Of a DNA stretch of 41,416 bases, positions 28,163 through 34,700 are shown piece after piece. Below the pieces are notes generated by a model. That model searched no databases, was not told the origin of the DNA, and saw only the letters and a program-made list of their open reading frames with translations. How positions within the stretch are numbered: position 1 is the first letter of the stretch; every line of letters starts with the position of its first letter. Source of the DNA: a virus. Both the position numbers and the translations under genes were made by a program. The stretch is taken from IMG/VR virus record IMGVR_UViG_3300037346_000555, positions 1 to 41,416 of that record, one strand, 5' to 3'.

Positions 28163-28429
28163 TTACTCGTTTCTGGTGTCTAACGCGCTATGGATATCGT
28201 AAGGGTCGTCCTGTTGCCATGCGATTGCACGAGCTCTTGATGCAAGCGCAAGCGCGATAATCGTTATGTCCTCGGCTGCAAGTAAGATATCAGCGCGACG
28301 GTCAGGGTCAATCGGGTCAAGGAGTTCCTCGTGGATTCGATTGAGTGTGTAGATAGTAGCATACATGCGACGAAGTACCCGTTCATGAACGTATGAAGGT
28401 TCCTCAATGTTGAAGTATTCGTATTGCAT
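28163..28429 (-). CDS. hypothetical helical protein, 88 aa
   Basis: Mostly helical (VLRRMYATIYTLNRIHEELL, ITIIALALASRARAIAW), no recognised domain; the hydrophobic part is too short and charged for a clear membrane segment. TAGAAT lies 6 bases before the ATG, so it heads the message that includes the PA14 gene. Confidence 0.7.
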   Translation of the reverse strand: MQYEYFNIEEPSYVHERVLRRMYATIYTLNRIHEELLDPIDPDRRADILLAAEDITIIALALASRARAIAWQQDDPYDIHSALDTRNE

Positions 28430-28435
28430 GTAACA

Positions 28436-28441
28436 ATTCTA
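28436..28441 (-). promoter_or_regulatory. -10 box TAGAAT, 6 bases before ATG 28429
   Basis: Reads TAGAAT-TGTTAC-ATG on the minus strand; leaderless configuration, no Shine-Dalgarno. Confidence 0.55.
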
Positions 28442-28463
28442 AACGTTTTTTTGAGCCACGTCT

Positions 28464-28802
28464 CTACTCGGAGTCTTCTGAGTGCTCCTCGCTGTACTGC
28501 GCGTTTGACGCGGCAATAAGCACGACCAGCATAACTATGGTTAGGAAAACAAAACCATAGACGAAATAAAACGCCCAACCTAATGGAAAGAGTGTCAGGA
28601 GAAAGGCTAGAGAGACTAGGAGACCTATGCCAGGGCGTTGCGCGTACCGGTCAAGAAAGAACGGAAACATCAATGGCCAGAGAAATAGAACCATAAACGC
28701 ATATGAAAACAGAACAGTTGAGTCCTCAGTGGACATCGAACCCTGTTCACGATTTGCTCGTCTTTGCTCCTTATATATAAGGGCTGCTAGTATTGTCAAC
28801 AT
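28464..28802 (-). CDS. three-TM membrane protein, 112 aa
   Basis: Basic N-terminus (YKEQRRANREQGS) and three hydrophobic helices (LFSYAFMVLFLWPLMFPFF, IGLLVSLAFLLTLFPLGWAF, YGFVFLTIVMLVVLIAA), acidic tail. No family recognised. It is driven by an extended -10 CCTGATATAAT that here lies only 6 bases from the start codon. Confidence 0.75.
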   Translation of the reverse strand: MLTILAALIYKEQRRANREQGSMSTEDSTVLFSYAFMVLFLWPLMFPFFLDRYAQRPGIGLLVSLAFLLTLFPLGWAFYFVYGFVFLTIVMLVVLIAASNAQYSEEHSEDSE

Positions 28803-28808
28803 GCGTCA

Positions 28809-28819
28809 ATTATATCAGG
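28809..28819 (-). promoter_or_regulatory. extended -10 CCTGATATAAT, leaderless form
   Basis: The same 11-base element that recurs in the right arm, here on the minus strand and followed by TGACGC and then ATG 28802. It links the two promoter styles of this genome. Confidence 0.65.
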
Positions 28820-28853
28820 CATTGCGTTATCGCGGCGCCAGAGTAAAAAGGAC

Positions 28854-28859
28854 TATAAT
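28854..28859 (+). promoter_or_regulatory. -10 box TATAAT, 5 bases before ATG 28865
   Basis: Reads TATAAT-AATTC-ATG; divergent from the box at 28809. Confidence 0.5.
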
Positions 28860-28864
28860 AATTC

Positions 28865-29026
28865 ATGGCAAAATTAGATAACATGATGGACATTGTCTGG
28901 AAGTGCGTATGTGGCTGGTCATGTCGCGGAATCAACGTAAATGAGCTCGAGCCACAGGCAAGCATGCACCGGTGCGAGGAAAACGAGTACACGGGAAAAC
29001 TTCCGGAAAAAGACAAAACAGCTTAG
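28865..29026 (+). CDS. small zinc-binding protein, 53 aa
   Basis: Contains VWKCVCGWSCRGINVNE and MHRCEEN, giving C-x-C-x3-C ... H-x-x-C, a plausible zinc site. No Shine-Dalgarno; leaderless-type start. Followed by the AT-rich non-coding region. Confidence 0.65.
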   Translation: MAKLDNMMDIVWKCVCGWSCRGINVNELEPQASMHRCEENEYTGKLPEKDKTA

Positions 29027-29097
29027 TATCTCGGCGGGGCGACGAAAAGACAAGTTCTCGAACTACACAGAAAATGCTCTGCAGTAGAGAGAAAAGT

Positions 29098-29163
29098 GCT
29101 TAGTATGAGACGAAAGATACTGAGATAGAAAAGTAAAACTAATCTTGCTTTTTTGCTTAGTAT
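29098..29163. repeat. GCTTAGTAT direct repeats
   Basis: Two copies here (29098, 29155) and a third at 29021, at the end of the preceding gene. Spacings are 77 and 57 bases, not helical multiples of one another. Possible binding sites. Confidence 0.4.
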
Positions 29164-29308
29164 AACCATTCTTTATACTTCAATTAGAGAATACTGGATT
29201 ATTTTTAGTTTACGTGTAGGGGTAGGCAGGAGGGGGCTACGAAAAGAATAGTCTCGTATTACCGTTACATAAAATAGGTATAGAAATAGTCTATAGTTAT
29301 ATATAAAC

Positions 29309-29319
29309 CTGATATGGTT
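29309..29319 (+). promoter_or_regulatory. variant extended -10, CCTGATATGGT
   Basis: Followed by TAGACATAC like the cassette at 34980, but with TATGGT in place of TATAAT, so probably weaker. It lies 56 bases before ATG 29376. Confidence 0.45.
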
Positions 29320-29375
29320 AGACATACGGACAGGTTGTTTGAAACATGTCTACAACTCGATGAAAGCGAGAAAAC

Positions 29376-29837
29376 ATGAGTGACGAGAAAAATCCATTCG
29401 ACTACATGGACTTTACACTCGACGAGGCTCTAGCAGCAGATGAACTGCTAAGGTCAAAGCCAGCAGAACGAGACGGACGTATCTGTCTATGCGGACACCC
29501 GGTTGGGAGACACACGATTGCAACAGGAATCACATACTGCAAGCCATCAAGAATGGAGTGTCCTTGCAAGTCGTGTCGACCAGTAATCGAAAGTGACGAT
29601 GTGAGACCGTTCCTGCGTAAAACCGGAGGAGCTGGAAGACAACACGCACTAGGTCGAGGAATGGCTGCGGCAATGGAAAAAGGCATTCACTTTGAATGGA
29701 CGATTGACATGGAATGTGACAGGTGTCATGAACAAGGAAGGTTATCACCTGTGCCTGTAACCCAAAACGGTACTGCAACACAGGAAGCGACAGGATTCGA
29801 TGCGTTGTTGTGCACTAGCTGCAGAGAGCAGGTGTAA
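29376..29837 (+). CDS. Cys-rich actinophage zinc protein, 153 aa
   Basis: Two Cys clusters: RICLCGHPVGRHTI followed by YCKPSRMECPCKSCRP, and MECDRCHEQGRLSP with LLCTSCREQV. The first cluster with 'CxCGHP..RH ... CKPSRMECPCK' recurs in actinophage proteins; the second is a zinc ribbon. Function unknown, nucleic-acid binding likely. The leader carries a small CTCG/CGAG hairpin before the start. Confidence 0.8.
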   Translation: MSDEKNPFDYMDFTLDEALAADELLRSKPAERDGRICLCGHPVGRHTIATGITYCKPSRMECPCKSCRPVIESDDVRPFLRKTGGAGRQHALGRGMAAAMEKGIHFEWTIDMECDRCHEQGRLSPVPVTQNGTATQEATGFDALLCTSCREQV

Positions 29838-29842
29838 CAGAT

Positions 29843-30517
29843 ATGGCAAGAACGACATTTGAACAAAATGAATTTGACGTCCTTATAGCAACACCGGGAC
29901 GGATGGTGCACTCTGAGTACGTGCAAAGTCTTGTCGCAACGACTGAGCTGCTAAATGACCTTGGGATTACATACAAGTTCCTGAACAAGTATTCCAGCTT
30001 TGTTCCAAGCGCGAGAGAACTAACCGCAACGGACACGTACCATCACGACTGGGACACGAGAACAGTTGGAGCTGGGAAGTATCGGTACAGCAAGATTATC
30101 TGGATAGACTCCGATGTTGAGTGGGACCCGAACGACTTCTATCGTCTATACGCATCAGAGCACGACATCATCTCTGGGCTATACCAAACGGACCCAGGTG
30201 GAACGATTGCGGCATACCATCCTGACAAGGACGGAGTCCCGACACATATCAATAAGGTTGAGTTCCTGTTACACTCTGAGCCAGTCGAGGTTGGCGGAGT
30301 TGGCTTCGGGTTCTTAGCAGTGCGCTATGGAGTATTCGAAACAATGGAGAGACCGTGGTTCAAGATTCGTGATGTTCAGCTTCACAATGTGGAGTATCGG
30401 ACAAACATGGGTGAGGACTACTCCTGGTGTGTATCCGCACGTCAGGCTGGGTTCAAGATAATGATTGACCCACAGGTCAAGGTGCGTCATCACAAAGAGA
30501 CAGTGTTCGAGGTCTAA
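29843..30517 (+). CDS. glycosyltransferase, GT-A fold, 224 aa
   Basis: FDVLIATPGRMVHSEYVQSL opens the fold and YSKIIWIDSDVEWDPNDFYR carries the DxD motif (residues about 85-105). VGGVGFGFLAVRYGVFETM and MGEDYSWCVSARQAGFKI (ED motif) match the acceptor-side features, and VRHHKE ends the catalytic core. It is a remote relative of the enzyme at 20350. Targets may be the Thr-rich fibre proteins, host surface or DNA; the sequence does not decide. The stop overlaps the next start as TAATG. Confidence 0.85.
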   Translation: MARTTFEQNEFDVLIATPGRMVHSEYVQSLVATTELLNDLGITYKFLNKYSSFVPSARELTATDTYHHDWDTRTVGAGKYRYSKIIWIDSDVEWDPNDFYRLYASEHDIISGLYQTDPGGTIAAYHPDKDGVPTHINKVEFLLHSEPVEVGGVGFGFLAVRYGVFETMERPWFKIRDVQLHNVEYRTNMGEDYSWCVSARQAGFKIMIDPQVKVRHHKETVFEV

Positions 30518-30912
30518 TGGCAAAGGTAAATAGAGAAGACCCTTTAGGTTACAGAGGTGACCGAGTACCGTTACGAGTGAAACCCTGCGGTTTCTGTGCA
30601 GACGTTTACCACGAGAATTGCGCAACAGAGATTGCGTACTTTGACAAACTATGGATATGCGGATGCTCATGTAATGATGAGCATTGGAGATACTACGAAG
30701 GTAAGGAGAGAATAACAGATGATATGCGAACAGTGCGGGTACCAGGAAAAGCCCGACAACATGCCGAGACTAGTGAGTCACGTCCAGACGTGCAAGAGCA
30801 CGAAGGACCTGGAGAAGGTGAAATTAGTGTGGAGGACGAGTCAGATAACGGCAACCCTGAAGTCAAAGAAATCGGAGATGCACTTCCCGGAGAAGATTCA
30901 GAAGCTGCCTAG
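30517..30912 (+). CDS. Cys-rich protein, overlapping next gene over 194 bases, 131 aa
   Basis: Residues 20-60 form a metal-binding pattern (KPCGFCADVYHENCATE, then WICGCSCNDEHWRYYEG), and this part is surely coding. From residue 69 on, the frame continues through 194 bases that are also read in another frame by the next gene. There the product is acidic and low-complexity (EGPGEGEISVEDESDNGNPE) and may be an overprinted or run-on tail. Start overlaps the glycosyltransferase stop as TAATG. Confidence 0.7.
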   Translation: MAKVNREDPLGYRGDRVPLRVKPCGFCADVYHENCATEIAYFDKLWICGCSCNDEHWRYYEGKERITDDMRTVRVPGKARQHAETSESRPDVQEHEGPGEGEISVEDESDNGNPEVKEIGDALPGEDSEAA

Positions 30913-31024
30913 CGCTCCACCTCCTCTCCCCTATGTGCAGAAGGACTACACTCCCAACGTCACACAGTTGCCAGTAACCCAAGAGATTCTTGAGGAGATA
31001 AAGCGAGGTCAGGTCAGTGAGTAA
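30719..31024 (+). CDS. small zinc-finger protein, 101 aa
   Basis: Begins MICEQCGYQEKPDNMPRL and continues VSHVQTCKS, a CCHC-type zinc finger. The rest is basic then Pro-rich (PSAPPPLPYVQKDYTP) with a short C-terminal helix. AAGGAG lies 12 bases before the ATG. It shares 194 bases with the previous gene in a different frame, and its last 8 bases with the next gene. The later third is the only frame open there, which supports it as a real gene. Confidence 0.7.
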   Translation: MICEQCGYQEKPDNMPRLVSHVQTCKSTKDLEKVKLVWRTSQITATLKSKKSEMHFPEKIQKLPSAPPPLPYVQKDYTPNVTQLPVTQEILEEIKRGQVSE

Positions 31025-31289
31025 AAAATCAGATGAGCTAGTAGAACGAGTCATTGGGACACTGAAATTGTTGGTCGACTCAGACAAATGGCCACTACAA
31101 CCTGAACAGATGCGAGTCCTCGTTGACGCAGCCGTAACTGGCTGGACGGACGAAATCAACGATGAAATCGAGACACTCATCAAGGAATGGGAAAGCCGTA
31201 TGCCTGACGACACGACACTGTATTCACTCGGCGTCCGACGAGCTCAGGATATCCTTCGTGGTAATGACAGCCTAAATGAGCAACCCTAG
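31017..31289 (+). CDS. helical hypothetical protein, 90 aa
   Basis: Mostly helical (ELVERVIGTLKLLVDSDKW, TDEINDEIETLIKEWESR), no recognised domain. GTG start inside the end of the previous gene. Last gene before the holin-like gene leader. Confidence 0.7.
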   Translation: MSKKSDELVERVIGTLKLLVDSDKWPLQPEQMRVLVDAAVTGWTDEINDEIETLIKEWESRMPDDTTLYSLGVRRAQDILRGNDSLNEQP

Positions 31290-31359
31290 AAAGAAGCAGT
31301 TTGCGGTTTAGGTAGTCTCATATTCAAACAACTGTTTCTACAGAGGAAAAAACCTATCC

Positions 31360-31420
31360 CCGTCTCCCCGCTTCCCAAGAAACTTCCGAGACGGTGTGAT
31401 ACGGTTGTTCCTTGCGGAAC
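31360..31420 (+). promoter_or_regulatory. structured leader of holin-like gene
   Basis: CCGTCTC (31360-31366) pairs with GAGACGG (31388-31394), and GTTCC (31407-31411) with GGAAC (31416-31420). AAGGAGA follows, 11 bases before ATG 31447. The gap 31290-31446 otherwise holds nothing. Confidence 0.4.
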
Positions 31421-31446
31421 GTCCGCTATAAGGAGAGAAATAATCC

Positions 31447-31773
31447 ATGCATAAACTACTGACATCACAGAACAAGGCAATCCTTGCTTCCTGGTTCCGG
31501 GTTTTCATCGCGGCTTCCGTTGCACTTTACTCGACAGGTATCACTGACCCCGCCGTTCTTTTGAACGCCGGCGTCGCGGCTCTTATACCTGTGTTGATTC
31601 GGTTCTTCAACAAGAATGACCCTGCCTACGGTCTCGTTGCCGAGGGTATCCTGACCAAGGTCGGCGAGGCATCGGCAGCGGCCGCGAAGGCTTCTACCAA
31701 GAAGACCACGGCTCCGGCCGCCACGACTCCAGTCAAGAAGGCCCCCGCCAAGAAGGCAGCTCCAAAGAAGTAA
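31447..31773 (+). CDS. holin-like two-TM protein with Lys/Ala tail, 108 aa
   Basis: Residues 15-55 give two hydrophobic helices (SWFRVFIAASVALYSTGI, VLLNAGVAALIPVLIRFF), followed by NKNDPAYG and a long Ala/Lys/Pro tail (AAPAKK-type repeats, residues 78-108). The 'NAGVAAL.PVL.R..N..DPA.G' pattern resembles actinophage membrane proteins annotated as holins. The basic tail resembles histone-like KAAP repeats and may bind nucleic acid or wall polymers. It lies 1.2 kb before a CHAP-like protein, so a lysis role is reasonable. A terminator follows. Confidence 0.7.
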   Translation: MHKLLTSQNKAILASWFRVFIAASVALYSTGITDPAVLLNAGVAALIPVLIRFFNKNDPAYGLVAEGILTKVGEASAAAAKASTKKTTAPAATTPVKKAPAKKAAPKK

Positions 31774-31847
31774 CTACACTCTAACCTAGTGACGCACGCC
31801 ACCAGTTTCAGGTTGTGTCACAGCCTGTCCTAGTACGAGGCGGGCTT

Positions 31848-31900
31848 CGACCGCTGGTCCTCTCCCCGACGCGGTCGGAGTCCGTCTCTTTTTTTCTTTT
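31848..31900 (+). terminator. rho-independent terminator after holin-like gene
   Basis: CGACCGC (31848-31854) and GCGGTCG (31871-31877) form a 7-bp stem, followed after about 10 bases by CTTTTTTTCTTTT. The next promoter lies just beyond. Confidence 0.6.
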
Positions 31901-31906
31901 CCGTTG

Positions 31907-31912
31907 TACTAT
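31907..31912 (+). promoter_or_regulatory. -10 box TACTAT, 6 bases before ATG 31919
   Basis: Reads TACTAT-CTTTAT-ATG; leaderless configuration. It also decides the start, since the frame opens at TTG 31904, before the -10. Confidence 0.6.
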
Positions 31913-31918
31913 CTTTAT

Positions 31919-32845
31919 ATGAGTGCAGACGTAAACCTTTTCGGTGAGACCGAGGACGAGAACCCCGAGGTTCAAATTGATGAACCGGTAAACCTGCGGC
32001 CTGACCTTGGTGAAATTGGAATCGATGAGGTCGAGCGCGGCGTTTGCCAGGACACCTACGAGAACCGTAAGATTCTTCGCGGGGCAAAGATGGGCTGGGA
32101 CACGGTGTACTCCTCTAACGGAGTGCCGACGGGCCTCATCATGGCACGGTCACAGGCAATGGCCACGGAGCGACGGATGTTGTCCCTGGCCGAGAAGAAG
32201 CCAATCATGGTTGACTCGAGCTCATCAAACTCAGACTACCTAACCGGGCTTGACCTTATCGTCGAGCAGGCGTCGGACTACCTGGTTCCGCCCTGGGTTA
32301 TCGGCGCGACAAAGATGTGGTTGCGCGAGCAGGACGAGCCGGTGGCATCGGAGAAGAAAAAGCCGACGGCCCTTCCACACAGATGTCGGGCTGTCAAGGA
32401 CGACGGCCTGCGCTGTATGCTTTGGAGTAGCGGACGGCCTAAGGACGACGGACTTTGTCGAGTACATCTTCGAAGTATCAAGAAACGGCCTGGCGAGGAC
32501 ATTGAACGGGCACGACAAAAACTTACACAGGCTGCACCTTACGCGGTTGATATCCTCGAGGACCTGATGGAGAACGCGGCATCCGAACCGGTTCGCCTAA
32601 AAGCCTCAACGGAGATTCTAGATAGAGCGGGGATTCGTGGCGGGCAGGAGTTCGATGTTACGGCTAAGGTTATTGATGCAAGGCCTGCCGCTCAGATTAT
32701 TGCTGAGCGTCTTGAACGGCTAGCCGGGGTTGCCCTTGAACGGGCAACGGCGCTGGTCAATAATGACACCGAGGAAATAACCGATGCGGAAATCGTTGAG
32801 GTCGAGGTCGAGGAAGAGGAAGAGGAACCAAGTGAGTCTAAGTGA
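31919..32845 (+). CDS. actinophage protein with terminase-small-subunit-like C-terminus, 308 aa
   Basis: Residues about 150-190 hold a Cys/His group (HRCRAVKDDGLRCMLWSSG, then GLCRVHL) that probably binds zinc. The next region (APYAVDILEDLMENAASEPV, RLKASTEILDRAGIRGGQEF) has the helical pattern found in several actinophage small terminase-like proteins. The end is strongly acidic (EEEEEEP). A DNA-packaging or DNA-binding role is possible, but no large terminase follows. G+C and codon choice (CGG, ACG, GGG) are higher here than in the genes on either side. Overlaps the next gene by 14 bases. Confidence 0.6.
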   Translation: MSADVNLFGETEDENPEVQIDEPVNLRPDLGEIGIDEVERGVCQDTYENRKILRGAKMGWDTVYSSNGVPTGLIMARSQAMATERRMLSLAEKKPIMVDSSSSNSDYLTGLDLIVEQASDYLVPPWVIGATKMWLREQDEPVASEKKKPTALPHRCRAVKDDGLRCMLWSSGRPKDDGLCRVHLRSIKKRPGEDIERARQKLTQAAPYAVDILEDLMENAASEPVRLKASTEILDRAGIRGGQEFDVTAKVIDARPAAQIIAERLERLAGVALERATALVNNDTEEITDAEIVEVEVEEEEEEPSESK

Positions 32846-33017
32846 GCTAACAGAGACGGCCCGTAGATTAGCAGAACAGCTGTTTCACGATGTGGAACAG
32901 GCCGGGAACCGGGAAGACCACATCCGCGTGACGGCTCGCGCCAACGAGGCCCGGAAACTCGCGGACAGCATTGAGGCATTGGCTGTATCCTCGACGGGTG
33001 CTGACGTGATAGTATAA
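32832..33017 (+). CDS. small helical protein, 61 aa
   Basis: GTG 32832 is chosen because GAGG lies just upstream; the frame opens at 32784 inside the acidic tail of the previous gene. The product is one charged helix pair (ELTETARRLAEQLFHDVEQA, ANEARKLADSIEALA). Such short helical partners often follow terminase-like genes, but no function is known. Confidence 0.65.
   Translation: MSLSELTETARRLAEQLFHDVEQAGNREDHIRVTARANEARKLADSIEALAVSSTGADVIV
33010..33015 (+). promoter_or_regulatory. -10 box TAGTAT, 6 bases before ATG 33022
   Basis: Reads TAGTAT-AAATGC-ATG and overlaps the stop of the previous gene; no Shine-Dalgarno. Confidence 0.5.
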
Positions 33018-33021
33018 ATGC

Positions 33022-33792
33022 ATGTTTCGAAAGACGAACGACCTGTGCACGTCCTTTATTGAGACGGCCCGCACCCACCTAGGCTACCAGTCACGCCCGA
33101 ACCAGCAAAGCTTCCACGGAGGCAAGGTTGGGTACACGGGCAACCCCTGGGCTGGTGCATTTGTTGACGTGGTGGCACGGGAGGCAGGCCTGGTACTCCA
33201 CTCCTGTGTTTATACCCCAACGAGCATGGCCGAGTTCATCCGTAACGGACGGTGGCACTCGAGACCCAGGCCCGGGGACATTGTTTTCTTCTCGTTCACG
33301 ACGGGCACTGCTTTTGACATGCCACATTGCGGAATCGTCACTAAGACCACGGATTGGGACACGGCAAGGAAGTTCGCAACCATTGAAGGCCAGGTCGACA
33401 GCGGCCTGTTCAGGGCCTCTACGGAGGCAACGGGCGTGTTCGAACGGACACGGTATGGCTACGAGGTCATCGGGTTCGGACGGCCCGCGTACCGAACTAT
33501 AAAGGAAAAAACGGATGACGGGCCTGAGCTCGACACGATTCGATTTTCATGGATGCGGCCTGCCCAGGGTAAACGTAGCCCGGACGTTGAACGGGTGCAG
33601 CTTGCGTTGGTTTCCGCAGGAGGCCTGCGTAAATATAAGCCAGGGGCTTGGGACGGGCCTACGAAGGCAGCCTACGCACAGTATCAGCGACGGATAGGTC
33701 ACGTTGGGCCTGACGTAACGGGCGTACCCGATAAGGGAACCTTGGAAAGGCTTGGCCGGGAGACTAGGCTGTTCAAAGTACATAACGGGTAA
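33022..33792 (+). CDS. CHAP-like protein with PG-binding domain, catalytic Cys absent, 256 aa
   Basis: Residues 10-155 align by pattern with CHAP amidase/peptidase domains: GNPWAGAFVDVVAREAG, PRPGDIVFFSF, MPHCGIVTK and ATIEGQ. The position of the catalytic Cys (PWC..F in active CHAP enzymes) is Ala in PWAGAF, while the His (PHCGIV) is kept. Residues about 185-250 look like a peptidoglycan-binding repeat (ERVQLALVSAGG, GAWDGPTKAAYAQYQRR). So it should bind cell wall but may not cut it by the usual mechanism. Similar proteins with 'PW.GAF.D' occur in other actinophages, so the change may be a family trait. It lies in the GC-richer block and has a leaderless-type start. Confidence 0.75.
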   Translation: MFRKTNDLCTSFIETARTHLGYQSRPNQQSFHGGKVGYTGNPWAGAFVDVVAREAGLVLHSCVYTPTSMAEFIRNGRWHSRPRPGDIVFFSFTTGTAFDMPHCGIVTKTTDWDTARKFATIEGQVDSGLFRASTEATGVFERTRYGYEVIGFGRPAYRTIKEKTDDGPELDTIRFSWMRPAQGKRSPDVERVQLALVSAGGLRKYKPGAWDGPTKAAYAQYQRRIGHVGPDVTGVPDKGTLERLGRETRLFKVHNG

Positions 33793-33846
33793 AACCACAG
33801 CCCCATCCCACATCTTAGACTTCCACCAGGAAGTTTCCCTAGCTTT

Positions 33847-33866
33847 AGCGAAATCCTCGCTTTTGT
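33847..33866 (+). terminator. weak terminator after CHAP-like gene
   Basis: AGCGA (33847-33851) pairs with TCGCT (33857-33861), followed by TTTTG. Short stem. Confidence 0.35.
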
Positions 33867-33904
33867 AAAACACCTTGGTTCAAATACCGTAAATGTCGCA
33901 TCCA

Positions 33905-33915
33905 CCTGATATAAT
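33905..33915 (+). promoter_or_regulatory. extended -10 CCTGATATAAT (cassette 1)
   Basis: First rightward copy of the repeated element. Leader to ATG 33973 is 57 bases and contains CGAAGAG...CTTCGG, which can pair, so this copy has a longer and different leader; the Shine-Dalgarno is ACGGAAG. Confidence 0.65.
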
Positions 33916-33972
33916 CAGTTCTAACGAAGAGTTACGCTTCGGACTAACCAATTGAATAACGGAAGAAGTCAA

Positions 33973-34611
33973 ATGACAAAACTCAGAGACATGGCATTTA
34001 TTCGCCCACTAAAGACAAGGAACATAGATATGACAATTGCGACACCAGTTCGTTCACTGCCACCTCGGTTACGTGAACACATCCAGCAAAAACAGCGCGA
34101 CGCAGCAAACTTCCGTGAAATCGTTCTAATGGCAATCGACGACCTCGGGTTCCCGGCAGCTGCAATCGAAATAAAAGCTCACCTGAATTCTGAGCTTGAC
34201 AAGGACTACAGCCTGGAGCGCGTGCGCTATGCATTGAGCGCGCTACTGGATACGAGGACCATCTTCTCTCGACCGGAAACTCACGCTGAGCGCTCGCTCC
34301 GCTTCGTTGATGGTCGTAAGCCACTGGGACACTGTGCTGACCTGTACTCAATCAGCAACCCGGTTCCGGAACGTACCCAGGCTGCAGTGCCTGGAACCGA
34401 GATGACAGGTCCAACGAAAAAGCGTGGACCCAACAAGAACACCAAGAAGAGAACTCCTGTTGCAGCTTCGGTTCCACAGTCGCAGCAGGCTTCGACTCAG
34501 GACGCGCTTGACTTCCTGATTGGGAAGCTGGTTGAGGAGAGGACGCAGGAGATTCAGGCGAAGCTGACTGCAGCCGAGGCGAAGCTGGCGAAGCTGCGAG
34601 CACTGCTCTAA
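33973..34611 (+). CDS. winged-helix-like protein with coiled-coil end, 212 aa
   Basis: Start ATG 33973 follows the ACGGAAG leader; the frame also opens at TTG 33952. Residues 45-110 look like a winged-helix domain (FREIVLMAIDDLGFPAAAIE, then YSLERVRYALSALLDTRTIF), followed by a basic Lys/Thr/Pro linker (KKRGPNKNTKKRTP) and a C-terminal coiled coil (LTAAEAKLAKLRALL). Probably a DNA-binding regulator acting as an oligomer. As the first gene of the cassette-driven arm it is a natural candidate for controlling it; that is inference. Confidence 0.7.
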   Translation: MTKLRDMAFIRPLKTRNIDMTIATPVRSLPPRLREHIQQKQRDAANFREIVLMAIDDLGFPAAAIEIKAHLNSELDKDYSLERVRYALSALLDTRTIFSRPETHAERSLRFVDGRKPLGHCADLYSISNPVPERTQAAVPGTEMTGPTKKRGPNKNTKKRTPVAASVPQSQQASTQDALDFLIGKLVEERTQEIQAKLTAAEAKLAKLRALL

Positions 34612-34623
34612 AAGTAACAATTT

Positions 34624-34671
34624 TATAACAGGTGGCGCTTAGGCTCCGGTTTAGGCGCCACACCTGTTATA
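34624..34671. repeat. large inverted repeat containing a promoter
   Basis: TATAACAGGT+GGCGC (34624-34638) pairs with GCGCC+ACCTGTTATA (34655-34659, 34662-34671) with a 2-base bulge. The right arm is the extended -10 of the next gene. It can act as terminator for the upstream gene when transcribed and as promoter when double-stranded; the left arm carries a mirror-image -10 facing left. Confidence 0.65.
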
Positions 34672-34673
34672 AT
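34663..34673 (+). promoter_or_regulatory. extended -10 CCTGTTATAAT (cassette 2)
   Basis: Followed by ACAACGACGAAAGGACACC and ATG 34701, 27 bases after the -10. Confidence 0.75.
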
Positions 34674-34700
34674 AGAACTACAACGACGAAAGGACACCCA

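Larger units (their letters stand above)
29027..29375. promoter_or_regulatory. AT-rich non-coding control region with repeats
   Basis: About 350 bases with no convincing gene. GCTTAGTAT occurs three times (29021-29029 at the edge, 29098-29106, 29155-29163). A variant of the right-arm promoter, CCTGATATGGT, is at 29309-29319 and faces the gene at 29376. The region marks the switch from the leftward block to the rightward arm; it could hold operators or an origin, but no clear iteron array is seen. Confidence 0.45.

Noticed and set aside
29021-29163. CRISPR array from the GCTTAGTAT repeats
   Set aside because: Only three 9-base copies with unequal spacing (77 and 57 bases); no regular spacers and no cas genes.
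33800-33905. tRNA-like GGTTCAAATACC segment
   Set aside because: T-arm and acceptor stems do not pair and no anticodon arm is found.
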